A stretch of DNA of 64,000 nt from Thiosocius sp963753845. Its GTDB lineage: Bacteria; Pseudomonadota; Gammaproteobacteria; Chromatiales; Chromatiaceae. Shown piece after piece: positions 28,389 through 37,513 of this stretch. Every line of letters begins with the position of its first letter. The first letter of the stretch is position 1. Made by a program: the position numbers and the translations under genes. Below the pieces are notes generated by a model that worked only from the letters and a program-made list of their open reading frames with translations, was not told the DNA's origin and made no database searches. The stretch is from assembly GCA_963753845.1 (NCBI GenBank), contig CAVWEI010000007.1, forward strand, positions 62,001-126,000, read 5' to 3'.

Positions 28389-28467
28389 GACAGGAACATT
28401 GATGCCGGCGCACTGTCTCATGCAGTCGGCCTGAGCCTTACACCAGACATCGGGATTCGGGACACGG

Positions 28468-29724
28468 ATGAAATCAGTCTTCACGGGCGCCGCCCTGTTA
28501 ATCGCGACCCTGCTGCTTATGGGGTCACCATCGGCCATCGCCCTGGATTCGCAGGCGATATTCGAGCGGAGTGAGCATGCGCTTTACCAGATTCGAGTGA
28601 TCCACCGCGAGACCGGAAAGAAAAGCAGTATTGGGTCCGGGTTCATCTTTGACCAATCCAACCGGCTGGCGAGCAATTACCACGTGGTCAGTGCTTTTAT
28701 TGAAAAACCCGACACCTACGAGCTGCGCTATCTGGCGGCGGATGGCAGTGAGGGTCCCCTGGAGCTGATCGCAGTTGACGCGGTGCACGACTTGGCAGTG
28801 GTCGAGGCCGGTGAGCCTCTGGGCGCGCCGCTTGTAATCGGCGAACCACCGCCCAAGGGAGCAAGCCTTTATGCAATGGGCAATCCTCTCGACCTCGGGC
28901 TGACGATCGCATCCGGCACAAACGGGGGGGTACTCAGCCAGACGGATGACAGCCGCATACTGTTCTCGGGCAGCCTGAACCCCGGCATGAGTGGCGGCCC
29001 GACCTTCGACAATCAGGGCCTGGTGGTCGGCATCAACGTTTCCACTGCCCGCAACGACATAAGCTTCATAGTGCCGGCACGCTATCTGAAGCCGTTGCTG
29101 CTGCAGCGTGCCTCGTCCCCGGAATCACTGCTCGAAGATGTCGGGCGCCAGATCCGCGACTACCAGATGGGCTATCTCACCAGGTTGACCGATGCCCCTT
29201 GGCCGCCCACGACCATCCGGCAGATGCAGGTGCCCGGTGCCATCTCGCCGACCGTGCGCTGCTGGGATGCGAGCACGAAACAAAAGCCGGAACTGCTTTA
29301 TCGACGATTCAGTATCAGCTGCAAGAACGAAAATGATATTTTTCTTACCGACAAACTGGAAGTCGGAAAGATTCTCTATGAATATCTCTGGGTCGAATCA
29401 GACCAACTGGAGCCGCTGCGTTTCTACCGCCTCTATCGCGCGCTCAACAGCAGCCAGTTCGGCAGCCGCGCACGCAAAGATGATGTCGGCCGCTTTCGCT
29501 GCGACACCCAGTTCGTCGATGTCAACGGGCTCGACTTCAAGGCTACGATCTGCGCCCGTCGCTACAAAAACTATCCCGAGCTAAGCGACATCCTGTTCAC
29601 TGCCGCAATGACGGGCAAGGACGACATCGGTTTTATATTCAACCTCGATCTCTCGGGAACCGATTTCCCGGCAGCGAACCGGTTGATTGCACGTTTTCTC
29701 GAGGAAATAAGATGGCAGCCTTGA
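28468..29724 (+). CDS. Secreted trypsin-like serine protease (S1 family)
   Basis: A 418-aa protein. A signal peptide ends near residue 25 (LLMGSPSAIA). The catalytic triad is visible: His72 in SNYHVVSA, Asp108 in VHDLAVVE, and Ser175 in NPGMSGGPTF. There is no PDZ domain after the protease part. Instead about 200 uncharacterised residues follow with a Cys-containing beta-rich pattern (VRCWDASTKQK, RFSISCKNEND, ICARRYKNY). The downstream FHA gene starts 13 bases before its stop, so the two are co-translated. Periplasmic location is inferred. Confidence 0.8.
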   Translation: MKSVFTGAALLIATLLLMGSPSAIALDSQAIFERSEHALYQIRVIHRETGKKSSIGSGFIFDQSNRLASNYHVVSAFIEKPDTYELRYLAADGSEGPLELIAVDAVHDLAVVEAGEPLGAPLVIGEPPPKGASLYAMGNPLDLGLTIASGTNGGVLSQTDDSRILFSGSLNPGMSGGPTFDNQGLVVGINVSTARNDISFIVPARYLKPLLLQRASSPESLLEDVGRQIRDYQMGYLTRLTDAPWPPTTIRQMQVPGAISPTVRCWDASTKQKPELLYRRFSISCKNENDIFLTDKLEVGKILYEYLWVESDQLEPLRFYRLYRALNSSQFGSRARKDDVGRFRCDTQFVDVNGLDFKATICARRYKNYPELSDILFTAAMTGKDDIGFIFNLDLSGTDFPAANRLIARFLEEIRWQP

Positions 29725-30671
29725 TCATCGAGATTGTGCACCGCAACGGAGGCCAGTATTACAGGGTGGACAAGCCGGCGGTTCGCGTCGGCCGTGCCTT
29801 GGACAATGACATCATCCTGTCCGACCCTTCGGTATCTCCCTACCACTTCATCGTGCGCCGCAACGCAGCGGGGCAACACGAGCTGCATTCCCTGGCGGAC
29901 GAAAACGGCATCCGGATTGGCCGACGCCAGATCCGGGACCCCATCCTTCTTGAAGATCTGCCGCTGGTATTCGACGCCGGCCGGACCCGCATCCGCATCC
30001 TCCACCCCAACCAGCCAGTCGCCGAAACTAGGCTTATCAGCTGCCGCAACGCCGGCTCCTGCCTGTTTGGTCACTGGGGATGGGCACTGTTCCTGTTTGC
30101 CGTCCTGACGCTGTTGAGTGCCGGCGACAACTACCTGTCGACGTACCAGAAGCTGAGCTGGGATTCGTTCTGGAGCGATCAGCTGATCATCATGTCGATT
30201 GGCCTCGGCCTGTCGATCGGCCTACTCACGATCAACCGCATCACGTCTCAGCGCTGGGACTTTCCTGCGTCGCTGAGTTTCGTCAGCCTGGCACTGATAG
30301 TGGCCTTCCTGATCGACCAGGCCATCGCGTTTGCCGACTATTTCTTTACCTCGCCCTTGCCTGGATTCATAACCGGCCTCGTGTGGACCCTCTTTCTGAT
30401 ACCCATGGCCCTGGGATGGTTTCTCATACGTCTCAATCACGGCAACAACGCCGCCAGCATCCTGTTCGTCATATTGCTGCTCAGCCCTTCCGCTTATGTA
30501 CAGCTCAGGGAGATCATCAATCATTACGATCTGATGAATGATTTCAGCAAGAAGGCCTATTACGACGACAACCTTTATCCCTGGGACCAACGCTTGAAGC
30601 GCACCATTTCGATCGATGAATTCGCACAGAACAGCATGCGGATTCTGCCAACCGTACCGGATGAAAGATAA
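29712..30671 (+). CDS. FHA-domain integral membrane protein
   Basis: A 319-aa protein. Residues about 1-95 form a forkhead-associated domain (VRVGRALDNDIILSDPSVSPYHFIV, then ADENGIRIGRRQI), which binds phosphothreonine peptides. From about residue 122 there are five hydrophobic segments (WALFLFAVLTLLSAG; IIMSIGLGLSIGLLTI; SLALIVAFLIDQAIAF; FITGLVWTLFLIPMALGWFL; ILFVILLLSPSAYVQL), then a short polar tail. Coupled to the protease gene, which suggests phospho-regulated control of a periplasmic or envelope process. No Ser/Thr kinase is in the window. Confidence 0.8.
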   Translation: MAALIIEIVHRNGGQYYRVDKPAVRVGRALDNDIILSDPSVSPYHFIVRRNAAGQHELHSLADENGIRIGRRQIRDPILLEDLPLVFDAGRTRIRILHPNQPVAETRLISCRNAGSCLFGHWGWALFLFAVLTLLSAGDNYLSTYQKLSWDSFWSDQLIIMSIGLGLSIGLLTINRITSQRWDFPASLSFVSLALIVAFLIDQAIAFADYFFTSPLPGFITGLVWTLFLIPMALGWFLIRLNHGNNAASILFVILLLSPSAYVQLREIINHYDLMNDFSKKAYYDDNLYPWDQRLKRTISIDEFAQNSMRILPTVPDER

Positions 30672-30810
30672 AATCACTGCCGGACCGGTAGATATTTCAA
30701 TGATACCGGTCGTTGCACAATTTACTTCACGCCGCTATATTTGCCTCCGTAGATTTTTCTACTTTCTATCTCTTCAAAAAACGTTCGCAAAATAATACTG
30801 GAGTCCCTAA

Positions 30811-31230
30811 ATGGCGAAAAAGAGCCTGTCAGACCTTAGCTCTGACGAATTGTACGAACTCGCGCGCGTGCGCGAAGAACAGGAAGCCGCCGCGGCCAAG
30901 GATGCCGCGCGCGCGCAGATCGAGGAATTGCGCACCGCACGGCGCGAGATGATTTCGGCTCATCGCAAGGAACTCGCGGCGATAGACGCGCAGATTCGCG
31001 CGCTGGGTGGCCGCAGTACGCGTACCAAACGCCGCGGGGCTGGCGGAGGCAGTGTCACCGACCAGGTACTCGACATAGTGAATACGGCCAAAACGGTCTC
31101 CACCAAGGAGATCAAGGCCGAGCTGGAAAACCGCGGGGTCGTGGCGAACAACCTCGCCCAGACGCTTGCCTATCTGAAGCGACAAGGCAAAGTGACTTCG
31201 CCGTCGAGGTCGATCTACACACCGGCCTGA
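30811..31230 (+). CDS. Hypothetical protein with coiled coil and C-terminal winged-helix-like region
   Basis: A 139-aa, highly charged protein. Residues about 8-65 are Ala/Glu/Arg-rich and predicted coiled coil. A basic linker (RSTRTKRRGAGGG) leads to a C-terminal part that reads like a small DNA-binding helix-turn-helix (VTDQVLDIVNTAKTVSTKEIKAELENRGV, then LAYLKRQGKV). CTGGAG at 30798 supports ATG 30811. I do not recognise a named family. Confidence 0.6.
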   Translation: MAKKSLSDLSSDELYELARVREEQEAAAAKDAARAQIEELRTARREMISAHRKELAAIDAQIRALGGRSTRTKRRGAGGGSVTDQVLDIVNTAKTVSTKEIKAELENRGVVANNLAQTLAYLKRQGKVTSPSRSIYTPA

Positions 31231-31388
31231 ATGCCTGCCTGAGTCGTCCGGCCGCCCCGGCCCCGTCGGGGCGGCTCTCCCACCTGCCGCGGCGGCGGCC
31301 TGCAACGGCTCCATCCGCCAACCCGGATTGCCGCAAGATGCGCGCCGGTGTAGCTTCCTGGCGCAGGGACACCCTGAGTTTCAGACAC

Positions 31389-32888
31389 ATGAATCTGCCC
31401 CGCAGTGTTCGCGTACTTATCGCCATGGCCGTGCTGGTGCTCGGCCTCGCCGCACTGCTGCTGATCCTGACGATCAGCGAATCCACTTTGAGTGTTCAGG
31501 CGCATCTGCGAGATTCCCCCGCATGGATGAAATACGGCTGGTGGGGGCTGCTTGCGACCGCGGGCCTGCTGATCGGCTGGCTTCTGTGGCGCCTCCTGCG
31601 CCCAAGGGCGCCGGGTCGGTCCAAGGCCCGGGACATGGTTTCTCCCCCCCTTACCGCCGAACAGATCGACACGGCGATGGGGCAGGCCGAAGAACTCGGT
31701 GCCGACACCGCAGAGATACGCAATGAACTGGCTGAACTCAGGCGCCGAAGTGATGCCGGCGAGATCCATATCGCAATGTTCGGCGAAATATCGACCGGGA
31801 AGTCGGCCCTGGTACATGCCCTGATGCCCGATATCGAGGTCCGCAGCGATGTGCGCGGCGGCACGACCCGCGACCTGACACGCTACCAATGGACAAGTCC
31901 CGGTGGCGACACCCTGATGATCACCGATATGCCCGGTACCGGTGAGGCGGACGGACACCTGGACCGGGTGGCCGCGGACGAGGCCCAACGCGCGCACATC
32001 GTTGTCTATGTCACCGACGGTGATATCAACCGTGCCCAGCACACCGCACTGCACGATCTGATCGAACTGCAGAAGCCCCTGATACTGGTGCTCAACAAGA
32101 CCGACCGCTACGGCGATCAGGAGGCCGCGCAGCTCTCGGCCAGGCTCAGTCGGCTGATCGAGGGTCACGCGCATGCCGAGTTCGTGCGGGTATCCGCGGC
32201 AACCACACGTCGCATGGTCCGGATCCTCCCGGACGGTTCGGAGCAGACCGAGGTTCGCAACGTGGCTCCCCAGGTTCAGGCACTCAGTACCGCGCTGCAG
32301 CGTCTGGTCGACGGTGATCAGCAGATACTCGATCGCCTGCGCGACAGCGCCACCTTCATGCTGGCATCGCGACAGATCGACGAGGCCCTCGCAGTGGCAC
32401 GCCGCACCAGGGCCGATGAAATCGTCGACGGATATGCGATGAAGGCGGTGTTCGGCGCGCTGGCTGCCATCACGCCGGGTTCGGACCTGCTGATCCAGGG
32501 CTGGCTGGGCACCCAACTGGTGCGTGAACTCGCCACGCTCTACGACACCAAGGTAGGAAAAGTCGATACCGAGCTGTTGCTGAAACTTGTCCAAAAGCAC
32601 GTGGGGCGCGCTCACACGCTGATCCTCGCCGTTGCCGGCAACGCGCTGAAGGCCTTTCCCGGGATCGGCACCCTGGCAGGCGGCGCCCTGCATGCGATCG
32701 CATACGGCATAATCTTCCGCACCCTGGGACGGGCCCTGACCACGACCCTGGCAACACGCGGAGAACTGCACCCCAGGCAGGCCGCAAAACTGTTCGAGGA
32801 GAAACTCGGTGAAGATATGGAAACGTCTGCGCGAGGCCTTGCCCGACTGGTTGTCGAGCAGGCCCGCGCAGGCGGCCGCAAATCCTGA
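31389..32888 (+). CDS. Membrane GTPase with DUF697-like C-terminus, first of two
   Basis: A 499-aa protein with two N-terminal transmembrane helices (about 9-29 and 50-70). Then a G domain: P-loop FGEISTGKSALV (G1, about 131-142), TT for switch I, TDMPGTG (G3) and LVLNKTDRY (G4). The C-terminal 170 residues are helical and Ala/Gly-rich like DUF697 (VFGALAAITPGSDLLIQGWL, VAGNALKAFPGIGTLAGG). ATG 31389 is preferred to the upstream ATG 31338, which adds an unlikely basic leader. The next GTPase gene begins inside its last 80 bases. Likely works at the inner membrane; substrate unknown. Confidence 0.75.
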   Translation: MNLPRSVRVLIAMAVLVLGLAALLLILTISESTLSVQAHLRDSPAWMKYGWWGLLATAGLLIGWLLWRLLRPRAPGRSKARDMVSPPLTAEQIDTAMGQAEELGADTAEIRNELAELRRRSDAGEIHIAMFGEISTGKSALVHALMPDIEVRSDVRGGTTRDLTRYQWTSPGGDTLMITDMPGTGEADGHLDRVAADEAQRAHIVVYVTDGDINRAQHTALHDLIELQKPLILVLNKTDRYGDQEAAQLSARLSRLIEGHAHAEFVRVSAATTRRMVRILPDGSEQTEVRNVAPQVQALSTALQRLVDGDQQILDRLRDSATFMLASRQIDEALAVARRTRADEIVDGYAMKAVFGALAAITPGSDLLIQGWLGTQLVRELATLYDTKVGKVDTELLLKLVQKHVGRAHTLILAVAGNALKAFPGIGTLAGGALHAIAYGIIFRTLGRALTTTLATRGELHPRQAAKLFEEKLGEDMETSARGLARLVVEQARAGGRKS

Positions 32889-34173
32889 GGCAGACGAAGG
32901 CGATGCCCATCTGGAACTCGCCCGCGAGAGCCTGCGCGAACTGCTCGGCGACGAGCGGGTGCCCGAAGATGTCCGCGCTTCCCTCGCCGAGGATTATCGA
33001 CAGGTCCAGGCCATGCTGGACAAGCTCGAACATGGGCACATCCATATCGCCGTATTCGGCAGGGTCAGCGTCGGAAAATCCGCGCTGGTCAACGCACTGC
33101 TGGGCCAGCAGCGCTTCACGACCAGCCCCCTGCATGGTGAAACCCGTACTGTCCAGAGCGGTCAGTGGAACGAGTTCCGCGACGGCAACGTCTTTTTGAT
33201 CGACACGCCTGGGATAAATGAGGTCGACGGCGAGGCACGCGAGCACCTTGCCAAAGAGGTCGCCGGCCGCGCCGACCTGGTGCTATTCGTCGTCGACGGC
33301 GATCTGACCCAGGCAGAACTGAGCGCCTTGCGCGCGCTGGCGAAGACACGTCGTCCGCTGATCCTGGTGTTGAACAAGATCGATCGCTATAGCGCCGAGG
33401 AACGTGGCCACCTGCTGGAGGCGCTTGAGACCCACAGTGCGCAACTCGTCCGGGAAGGCAACCTGGTATTTACCGCCGCTCAGCCGGCCCCCCAATGGGT
33501 GATCCGGGTCGACGAGGAAGGTCACGAGACAGAGCAGCAGCGTCAACCGCAACCCGATGTGGCAGAACTCAAGACCCGGTTGTGGCAGGTACTGGATGAG
33601 GAGGGAAAGACCCTGGCAGCACTCAATGCCTCGCTGTTTGCCGGCGACCTCAGTGACCAGGTGGCCGACCGGGTCCTGAATGCGCGTCGCACCCTGGGTG
33701 AACGGGTCATAAGAACCTGGTGCATCGCCAAGGGGGTGGCTGTAGCCCTGAATCCGATACCGGTCGCCGACCTGATTGCGGCCGCCGCAGTGGATGCCAG
33801 CATGATCGTCCACCTGTCCCGCACCTACGGCCTGCCTTTGACCCGCAGCGAGGCCGGCAGCCTGGTCAAGACCATCGGTGCCCAGATGCTGCTGCTGATG
33901 GGTACGGTATGGGCCGTACACCTGGCCGCTTCCGCACTCAAACTCGGGACCGGCGGACTCTCGGCTGTCGTCACCGGCGGCGCACAGGGTGTCGTCGCCT
34001 ATTACAGCACCTACGTGGTCGGACATGCCGCCGAGCGCTACCTGGCCAACGGTAAGTCATGGGGAGACGCCGGACCCAAGCTGGTGGTGCGCGAGATCCT
34101 CGACAGCCTGGATCGTGATTCGATCATGGATCAGGCCAAGGCCGATATCCGGAACCGCTTGAAGGTCGGGTGA
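32809..34173 (+). CDS. GTPase with DUF697-like C-terminus, second of two
   Basis: A 454-aa paralogue of the preceding GTPase, without the N-terminal membrane helices. G1 is FGRVSVGKSALVNALLG (83-99), G3 is LIDTPGINEVDG, G4 is LVLNKIDRYS. The C-terminal half has hydrophobic helices (GVAVALNPIPVADLIAAAAVD, AQMLLLMGTVWAVHLAAS) and a DUF697-type pattern. GTG 32809 lies within the upstream gene, an 80-base overlap that points to translational coupling. The pair may form a hetero-oligomer. Confidence 0.75.
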   Translation: MKIWKRLREALPDWLSSRPAQAAANPEADEGDAHLELARESLRELLGDERVPEDVRASLAEDYRQVQAMLDKLEHGHIHIAVFGRVSVGKSALVNALLGQQRFTTSPLHGETRTVQSGQWNEFRDGNVFLIDTPGINEVDGEAREHLAKEVAGRADLVLFVVDGDLTQAELSALRALAKTRRPLILVLNKIDRYSAEERGHLLEALETHSAQLVREGNLVFTAAQPAPQWVIRVDEEGHETEQQRQPQPDVAELKTRLWQVLDEEGKTLAALNASLFAGDLSDQVADRVLNARRTLGERVIRTWCIAKGVAVALNPIPVADLIAAAAVDASMIVHLSRTYGLPLTRSEAGSLVKTIGAQMLLLMGTVWAVHLAASALKLGTGGLSAVVTGGAQGVVAYYSTYVVGHAAERYLANGKSWGDAGPKLVVREILDSLDRDSIMDQAKADIRNRLKVG

Positions 34174-34508
34174 AACCCCGGAAACAAAGGCAGAACTATC
34201 GGTTTTTCATTATCAGATCACGAAATCGCAGGCGCGTGAACGTGAGGTATTCAAACGTCACCAGGAAGCGCGTTTTCAGATGTGGCGACAGGATCTGCGG
34301 CACGCCTATGCGTCACCACCGGGCATGCCGGCAGCCGGGTTTGCGCCGGGAATGCGGCCTCCGCCGCCACCCCCCCGCCCTGGTGGCGCAAGCGCTGACC
34401 GGGATCAAGCCCGACAGGGGGTCCTACTCCATCCCGCTTTCCAGGGCACCGAACCCATGCCGGTGAACCCTGACACAAGCCTATCGGATTCTGGTTCACA
34501 GGACTTCA
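34174..34508. other. Gap with a start-less proline-rich reading frame
   Basis: 335 bases after the GTPase pair. One plus-strand frame is open from inside the GTPase stop to 34519 and looks like coding sequence (KSQAREREVFKRHQEARFQM, then a run of six prolines), but its first ATG is at 34280, giving only 79 aa. The end overlaps the DUF2970 gene on the other strand. It may be the tail of a lost gene or chance; no family recognised. Confidence 0.35.
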
Positions 34509-34733
34509 TCATCCCTTGACGGCAACACTCATGACGAGTTGCACAACGCCCCAAACGGAGAGCACGAAAAGTACCGTGAGCACAATGCCCACGACGATGA
34601 AATCGCGCGCGCGACCACGTTTGAAGTCGCGTTCCCTGGTGGCATTCTTCTGTATCCCCAAAAAAGACGACAAGACGCTGCCGAAGACCTGAAAAATCGA
34701 CAGCTTTTCAGGTTCTTTGTTTTCATCAGACAT
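34509..34733 (-). CDS. DUF2970 family small membrane protein
   Basis: A 74-aa protein. The N-terminal half FQVFGSVLSSFLGIQKNATRERDF, followed by a single transmembrane helix (FIVVGIVLTVLFVLSVWGVVQLVM), is the DUF2970 pattern, found in proteobacteria with no known function. ATG 34733 is used. Confidence 0.8.
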   Translation of the reverse strand: MSDENKEPEKLSIFQVFGSVLSSFLGIQKNATRERDFKRGRARDFIVVGIVLTVLFVLSVWGVVQLVMSVAVKG

Positions 34734-34879
34734 TCCGATTCCGCCACCTGGTCACTTGTTTATCGACACCCGCCAAGTTTGCCAGAAAACGGCCTTGAAT
34801 ATGCGCCGCATAGACGCACAAGCAGTGAGCAAGATCGCCGCAGCCCGAAGAAATGGCTGCGATCATTGTCCGTACAGAG

Positions 34880-37405
34880 TTACATGCGGTGCTTCGTGAA
34901 ACGCGTTGCACGCGCATCGGCCGGATCATCCGGCCAGAAGTGTTTGGGGTAGCGACCGCGCATCTCCTTTTTGACCTCGTCGTAGGCCCCGGCCCAGAAA
35001 CCCGCAAGATCGCTCGTGACCTGTAGCGGTCGCCCCGCCGGCGAAAGCAGATGCAGCAGCACGGGAAGACGACCATCGGCCAGCATCGGTCCCTCGCGCA
35101 GGCCCAGCACCTCCTGCAGCGGAAGCGCCACAAGCGGCGGACCCTCGAAACCGTATTGGATGCGCCGGCGGGTCCCGGCAGGCGTATCGAAATGCAGGGG
35201 CAACGATCGGTCGAGGCGCTGAACCCGTTCCCAGCCGAGCACACCGGCCAGGATCTCCGCAAGCCTGAGTGCACGCAACTGGCGCGCGCCCTCACCTGCC
35301 TTGAGCCAGGGCGGCAGCCACTCGTTCAGACTGTCAAGCAGACCCTGCTCGGAGAAATCCGGCCACTGCGAAACCGGGTCGACCTTACGCATGATCTCCA
35401 CGCGCGCACGCAAATCTACCGGGTCATCGAAAAAGCCCTTCAGGCCCTGACGGCGGATCTCACCGAGCAGCAACTCCTGCACTGGGTCCTGTGCCTGCAG
35501 CGCAACGGCCTCGTCGCCAAGCACGATCGCGTCCAGCCGCCGCACCCGGCGTGCGACCACATCGCCCAGTTTCGGGTCCCAGCGCACCTCGCGTTCGGTC
35601 CGGATCTGCTCTTTGTAAAGCGACTCGAATTCATCGGGCCCCAGGGCTGCCGCCAGCCTGATGATGCCCTCGCGCCGCCCGCCATCGACGCCTGCGACAG
35701 CCAGAAAGGCACTGCCCCGCAAAGGGTCAGCCTCATCCAGCAGCGCGGCGCGGCCGTTGCGCATCAGGTAGCGCCGTCCGTCGTCCGAGGTGCGCATCGC
35801 AACCCGGTCGGGATAGGCCAGCGCCAGACACCGCCCCGGGTCCAGCCGCCCGACCTCCCCCTCGTCCTGCCCGTCACAAAGACGCCGAAACTGCTGTGAG
35901 ACGCGGTCCAGTTGCCGCAGCGCCGCGGGGTCGAAATCGGACGTGGGATTCGTCTTGCGACGCAACGACGCGAGCGCATCGATCCGCAGGGCGATATCGG
36001 CGCTGACGGCATGACCGCTGCTCCGCCGCAGTGGGTCTCTCTCCGACAGCAGGGCGGCCACATCCGCCGCAATGGCCTGGTCGGCGCCCCCACCGGCGGA
36101 AGCCAGCACATGGGCCAGGCGCGGATGAGTCGGAAATCGTGCCATCCGCCGGCCCATCGGGGTGATCCGCCCGTCGGTACCCAGCGCACCCAGTTGTTGC
36201 AGCAGATCGACTGCCTGCTGCCAGTGTGCCGGCGGCGGCAGGTCCAGCCAACGCAGTTCTTCGGCGGACACAACACCCCAGTTCGCCAGTTCCAGCACCA
36301 GCGGCGCCAGGTCCGCTTCGACGATCTCCGGCGGTGTCCAGTCCTCCAGACGCGCATGTCTGGCGGTCGTCCAGGCCCGGTAGCAACGGCCGGGGCCCAG
36401 CCGCCCGGCGCGACCGGCACGCTGCAATGCCGAGGCCTTGCTGATCCAGCGTGTCTCCAGGCGCGTAAGGCCGGTATTTGGATCAAATGCCGGCTTGCGC
36501 GCGAGGCCGCTGTCGATCACCGCATCCACCCCCTCGATGGTGAGGCTGGTTTCCGCGATATCTGTCGCCATGATCACCCGCCGGCGTGTGCCGCCACCGA
36601 GCAACACCCGGTCCTGGGCCTCGGCCGGCATATCGCCGTAAAGGGTCTGCGCCTCCAGCTGTCCGGACCAATCGGCCTCGACCCCGGCGCTCATCCGCTC
36701 GATCTCGCGTCGCCCCGGAAGGAACACCAGGATGTCGCCCTGCGTTTGCGAGACTGCAGACCGAAGGGCACGGCAGCAGGCCGGGACAGGATCGCGCACA
36801 TCAGCATCCTGCTCCGCATGGCCGAGCTCGACCGGATAGACGCGACCGGCGGCGTTGATTGCGGTAGCCGGCATCATCGAAACCAGGGGTCGTGGATCCA
36901 GCGAAGCGGACATCACCAGCAGGCGCATGTCGTCTCGTAGCCCCGATGTCACATCCAGGCTGAGCGCCAGCGACAGGTCCGCCTGCAGGCTGCGCTCGTG
37001 GAACTCGTCAAATATCAGCAGCCCCACGCCCTGCAACTCGGGGTCGGCCTGCAGGCGGCGCAACAGCAGGCCCTCGGTGAGCACCTCGATCCGTGTATTG
37101 GCAGATATCCTGCGCTCGAAACGAACCTGAAATCCGACCGTCGACCCGACCTCTTCGCCGAGCAGCGCTGCCATGCGTCTTGCTGCCATGCGCGCGGCCG
37201 GCCGCCGCGGTTCTAAAATCAGGATCTTGCGGCCGGCGAGCCATGGCTCGTCGAGCAGCAGCAGCGGCACCAGGGTGGTCTTTCCCGAACCCGGTTCCGC
37301 GGTAAGCACCGCATGTCCGGCCGCCAGCGCCGCGCGCAGCTTGGCGATGCTGTCGCGTATCGGCAGATCAGGCAGTGGAACCTGGGTGGATTTTTGTCGC
37401 GGCAA
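34880..37405 (-). CDS. hrpB: ATP-dependent helicase HrpB
   Basis: An 841-aa DEAH-type RNA helicase of normal length. Walker A VLTAEPGSGKTTLVPLLLL, motif II LLIFDEFHERSLQADL, motif III VMSASLD, motif V VIMATDIAETSLTIEGV and motif VI LQRAGRAGRLGPG are intact, followed by the HrpB-type C-terminal domain (WPDFSEQGLLDSLNEWLPPWL). The start is TTG 37405 after AGGAAG; the ATG-containing frame does not extend. Physiological role poorly defined. Confidence 0.95.
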   Translation of the reverse strand: MPRQKSTQVPLPDLPIRDSIAKLRAALAAGHAVLTAEPGSGKTTLVPLLLLDEPWLAGRKILILEPRRPAARMAARRMAALLGEEVGSTVGFQVRFERRISANTRIEVLTEGLLLRRLQADPELQGVGLLIFDEFHERSLQADLSLALSLDVTSGLRDDMRLLVMSASLDPRPLVSMMPATAINAAGRVYPVELGHAEQDADVRDPVPACCRALRSAVSQTQGDILVFLPGRREIERMSAGVEADWSGQLEAQTLYGDMPAEAQDRVLLGGGTRRRVIMATDIAETSLTIEGVDAVIDSGLARKPAFDPNTGLTRLETRWISKASALQRAGRAGRLGPGRCYRAWTTARHARLEDWTPPEIVEADLAPLVLELANWGVVSAEELRWLDLPPPAHWQQAVDLLQQLGALGTDGRITPMGRRMARFPTHPRLAHVLASAGGGADQAIAADVAALLSERDPLRRSSGHAVSADIALRIDALASLRRKTNPTSDFDPAALRQLDRVSQQFRRLCDGQDEGEVGRLDPGRCLALAYPDRVAMRTSDDGRRYLMRNGRAALLDEADPLRGSAFLAVAGVDGGRREGIIRLAAALGPDEFESLYKEQIRTEREVRWDPKLGDVVARRVRRLDAIVLGDEAVALQAQDPVQELLLGEIRRQGLKGFFDDPVDLRARVEIMRKVDPVSQWPDFSEQGLLDSLNEWLPPWLKAGEGARQLRALRLAEILAGVLGWERVQRLDRSLPLHFDTPAGTRRRIQYGFEGPPLVALPLQEVLGLREGPMLADGRLPVLLHLLSPAGRPLQVTSDLAGFWAGAYDEVKKEMRGRYPKHFWPDDPADARATRFTKHRM

Positions 37406-37513
37406 TGACTATCTTCCTGGATTCGCGGGCATCTTCGCCCACTCAGGATCGGGGTGAACCGTGGTCGTCAACTATAGCCGCACTGTACCTGTCAAGGTAA
37501 CGCAAGCACCTTG

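Noticed and set aside
31215..32771. 518-codon minus-strand open frame
   Set aside because: Antisense to the first GTPase; no start signal, composition of a shadow frame.
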